Shown here: positions 62,411-64,000 of the stretch, in pieces
How the letters are laid out: each line of letters starts with the position of its first letter
Numbering within the stretch: the stretch's first letter is position 1
Assembly (NCBI RefSeq): GCF_024397895.1
Contig: NZ_CP073346.1
Location: 868,001-932,000 of the forward strand
Origin: Pseudomonas benzenivorans
Lineage (GTDB): Bacteria > Pseudomonadota > Gammaproteobacteria > Pseudomonadales > Pseudomonadaceae
Reading direction: 5' to 3'
DNA length: 64,000 bases
Position numbers and translations under genes: made by a program
Notes under the pieces: model-generated
Told to the model about the DNA's origin: nothing
The model's database searches: none
The model's input: only the letters and a program-made list of their open reading frames with translations

Positions 62411-63700
62411 ATGCGCGAAGAACTGAACCAAGGCCTGATCGAGTTTCTCAAGGCCTCGCCGACGCCCTTTCATGCCACCGCCGCCCTCGTCCTGCGTCTG
62501 CAGGCGGCCGGCTTCCAGCCGCTCGACGAGCGTGCGACCTGGCACACCGAGGCCGGCGGCCGCTATTACGTAACCCGCAACGACTCCTCGATCATCGCCT
62601 TCAAACTGGGCCAGCGCCCGCCCGTCGAGGGCGGCCTGCGCCTGGTCGGCGCCCATACCGACAGCCCCTGCCTGCGGGTCAAGCCCCATCCGGAGCTGCA
62701 ACGCCAGGGTTTCTTCCAGCTCGGCGTGGAAGTCTACGGTGGCGCGCTGTTCACCCCCTGGTTCGACCGGGACCTGTCGCTGGCCGGTCGGGTGACCTTC
62801 CGCGAGAGCGGCAAGGTGCAGAGCCAGCTGATCGATTTCCAGGCGCCGATCGCGGTGATCCCCAACCTGGCCATCCACCTCAACCGCGAGGCCAACCAGG
62901 GCTGGAACATCAATGCGCAGAACGAGCTGCCGCCGATCCTGGCCCAGCTCACCGGCAGCGAGGCGGCGGATTTCCGCGCGCTGCTGGCCGACCAGCTGGC
63001 CAGCGAACACGGCCTGAGCGCCGACGCGGTGCTGGATTACGAACTGAGCTTCTACGACACCCAGGCCGCCGCGGTGATCGGCCTGAACCGCGACTTCATC
63101 GCCGGCGCCCGCCTGGACAACCTGCTGTCCTGCTACGCCGGGCTGCAGGCGCTGCTGGCCGCCCCGGATGCGGAGAGCTGCGTGCTGGTGTGCAACGACC
63201 ATGAGGAGGTGGGTTCCACCTCCGCCTGCGGCGCCGACGGGCCGATGCTCGAGCAGGTGCTGCGCCGCGTGCTGCCGGAGGGCGATGGCTTTGTGCGCTG
63301 CATCCAGCGCTCGCTGCTGGTCTCCGCCGACAACGCCCACGCCGTGCACCCCAACTACCCGGACAAGCACGACGAAAACCACGGCCCCAAGCTGAATGCC
63401 GGCCCGGTGATCAAGATCAACAGCAACCAGCGCTACGCCACCAACAGCGAGACCGCCGGATTCTTCCGCCACCTGTGCCTGGAAAACGAGGTGCCGGTGC
63501 AGAGTTTCGTCACCCGCAGCGACATGGGCTGCGGCTCGACCATCGGCCCGCTGACCGCCAGCCAGCTCGGCGTGCGCACGGTGGATATCGGCCTGCCGAC
63601 CTTCGCCATGCACTCGATCCGCGAACTGGCCGGCAGCCAGGACCTGGCCCACCTGGTCAAGGTGCTGACCGCCTTCTACGCCAGCGCCGAGCTGCCGTAA
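62411..63700 (+). CDS. apeB: M18-family aspartyl-type aminopeptidase
   Basis: 429 residues from ATG 62411 with GGAG upstream. M18 di-zinc fold: [14 protein letters not shown] (His), [15 protein letters not shown] (Asp), [14 protein letters not shown] (Glu pair), [15 protein letters not shown] and [15 protein letters not shown]. Cytoplasmic aminopeptidase of the ApeB/DAPEP group. Full length. Confidence 0.95.
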   Translation: MREELNQGLIEFLKASPTPFHATAALVLRLQAAGFQPLDERATWHTEAGGRYYVTRNDSSIIAFKLGQRPPVEGGLRLVGAHTDSPCLRVKPHPELQRQGFFQLGVEVYGGALFTPWFDRDLSLAGRVTFRESGKVQSQLIDFQAPIAVIPNLAIHLNREANQGWNINAQNELPPILAQLTGSEAADFRALLADQLASEHGLSADAVLDYELSFYDTQAAAVIGLNRDFIAGARLDNLLSCYAGLQALLAAPDAESCVLVCNDHEEVGSTSACGADGPMLEQVLRRVLPEGDGFVRCIQRSLLVSADNAHAVHPNYPDKHDENHGPKLNAGPVIKINSNQRYATNSETAGFFRHLCLENEVPVQSFVTRSDMGCGSTIGPLTASQLGVRTVDIGLPTFAMHSIRELAGSQDLAHLVKVLTAFYASAELP

Positions 63701-63710
63701 GCAGGCAGCG

Positions 63711-64000
63711 CTACTCCGGCACCTCGACGCTCACGTGCAGGGCGTCGTGGCGCCAGAACTCCAGGTCACAGTCGATCAGTCGCCCGTGCTGGTCGCGATT
63801 GACCCGCACGATGCGCAGCGCCGGGCTGCCCAGCGCCACCTTCAGCGCCGCCGCGGCCTCGCTGTGCAGGGCCGTCGGCACCATGTCGAAACGCACCCGG
63901 CCGTAGCGTACTCCGTACTCGCGCTCGTACAGCTCTGTCAGCGAGCGGGTCAGGTCAAATCCCAGGATGCCCGGAAAATAGGCCGGGTTGAGGTAGTGCT
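63711..64000 (-). CDS. GntR-family regulator, UTRA-domain C-terminus (partial)
   Basis: The minus-strand frame runs off the right edge; 96 residues are visible, ending TAG at 63711. Reading inward: HYLNPAYFPGILGFDLTRSL, then LYEREYGVRYGRVRFDMVP and PALRIVRVNRDQHGRLIDCD, ending LEFWRHDALHVSVEVPE. That is a UTRA ligand domain as in HutC/PhnF-type GntR regulators. The HTH is outside the window. Its position next to apeB is typical of Pseudomonas. Confidence 0.85.
   Translation of the reverse strand, partial: HYLNPAYFPGILGFDLTRSLTELYEREYGVRYGRVRFDMVPTALHSEAAAALKVALGSPALRIVRVNRDQHGRLIDCDLEFWRHDALHVSVEVPE

Overview
The window is GC-rich, densely packed bacterial DNA that reads as a chromosomal segment of a Pseudomonas species. 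The inference rests on gene content and order: the rnd-ycgL-hydroxyacid dehydrogenase-ycgN run, an aerobic-type cob operon behind a cobalamin riboswitch, a family I lipase with its foldase, pcpS-like phosphopantetheinyl transferase next to apeB, and a PrtDEF-like type I secretion set. It is mostly core chromosome. Accessory signs are limited to one complete IS1595-family insertion, a malate dehydrogenase gene with unlike codon use, and a phage-related small protein.

Layout. 0-3 kb: tail of a type I secretion ABC exporter, its HlyD-type adaptor and TolC-type outer-membrane channel. 3-14 kb: housekeeping genes (class II amidotransferase, oligopeptidase B, cyclic-nucleotide-binding protein, YajD nuclease, SPOUT methyltransferase, LysE exporter, a membrane-associated or secreted gluzincin-like protein, YcgN, hydroxyacid dehydrogenase, YcgL, RNase D). 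14-18 kb: strictosidine-synthase-like protein, spermidine-synthase-like enzyme, two rhodaneses and a phage-like protein. 18.4-23 kb: a LuxR-type response regulator facing a lipase-foldase-hybrid histidine kinase operon. 23-27.4 kb: exported glutathione peroxidase, a 39-residue membrane protein, an MFS transporter, a GFA protein and malate dehydrogenase.

27.5-39.9 kb: a 13-gene minus-strand cobalamin operon (btuB, an unclassified membrane protein, cobO, cobB, bluB, a BtuF-like protein, cbiB/cobD, cobC, cobQ, cobU, cobT, an alpha-ribazole phosphatase, cobS). Most genes overlap by four bases, and a cobalamin riboswitch lies upstream of btuB. The set covers B12 uptake, corrin a,c-amidation, adenosylation, aminopropanol arm, lower-ligand synthesis and final assembly; the early corrin-ring genes are not here. 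40-48 kb: tRNA-Ala(CGC), an HNH protein, an O-methyltransferase, two tandem NlpC/P60 lipoproteins, a sirtuin, Tag-type glycosylase, TtcA, a DnaJ-domain protein, a YIP1 protein, SprT, a macro-domain protein and a stress-type membrane protein.

48.4-53.4 kb: an aa3-type cytochrome oxidase operon whose subunit II carries two tandem cytochrome c domains and which has two subunit III-like genes. 53.6-60.1 kb: a CaiB-type CoA-transferase facing an AraC regulator, two transporters, an unclassified secreted protein and an AraC regulator with a receiver-like N-terminus. 60.3-61.4 kb: the IS1595-family element, which landed in the T-tract of a rho-independent terminator. 61.6-64 kb: phosphopantetheinyl transferase, M18 aminopeptidase and the C-terminal part of a GntR/UTRA regulator running off the end.
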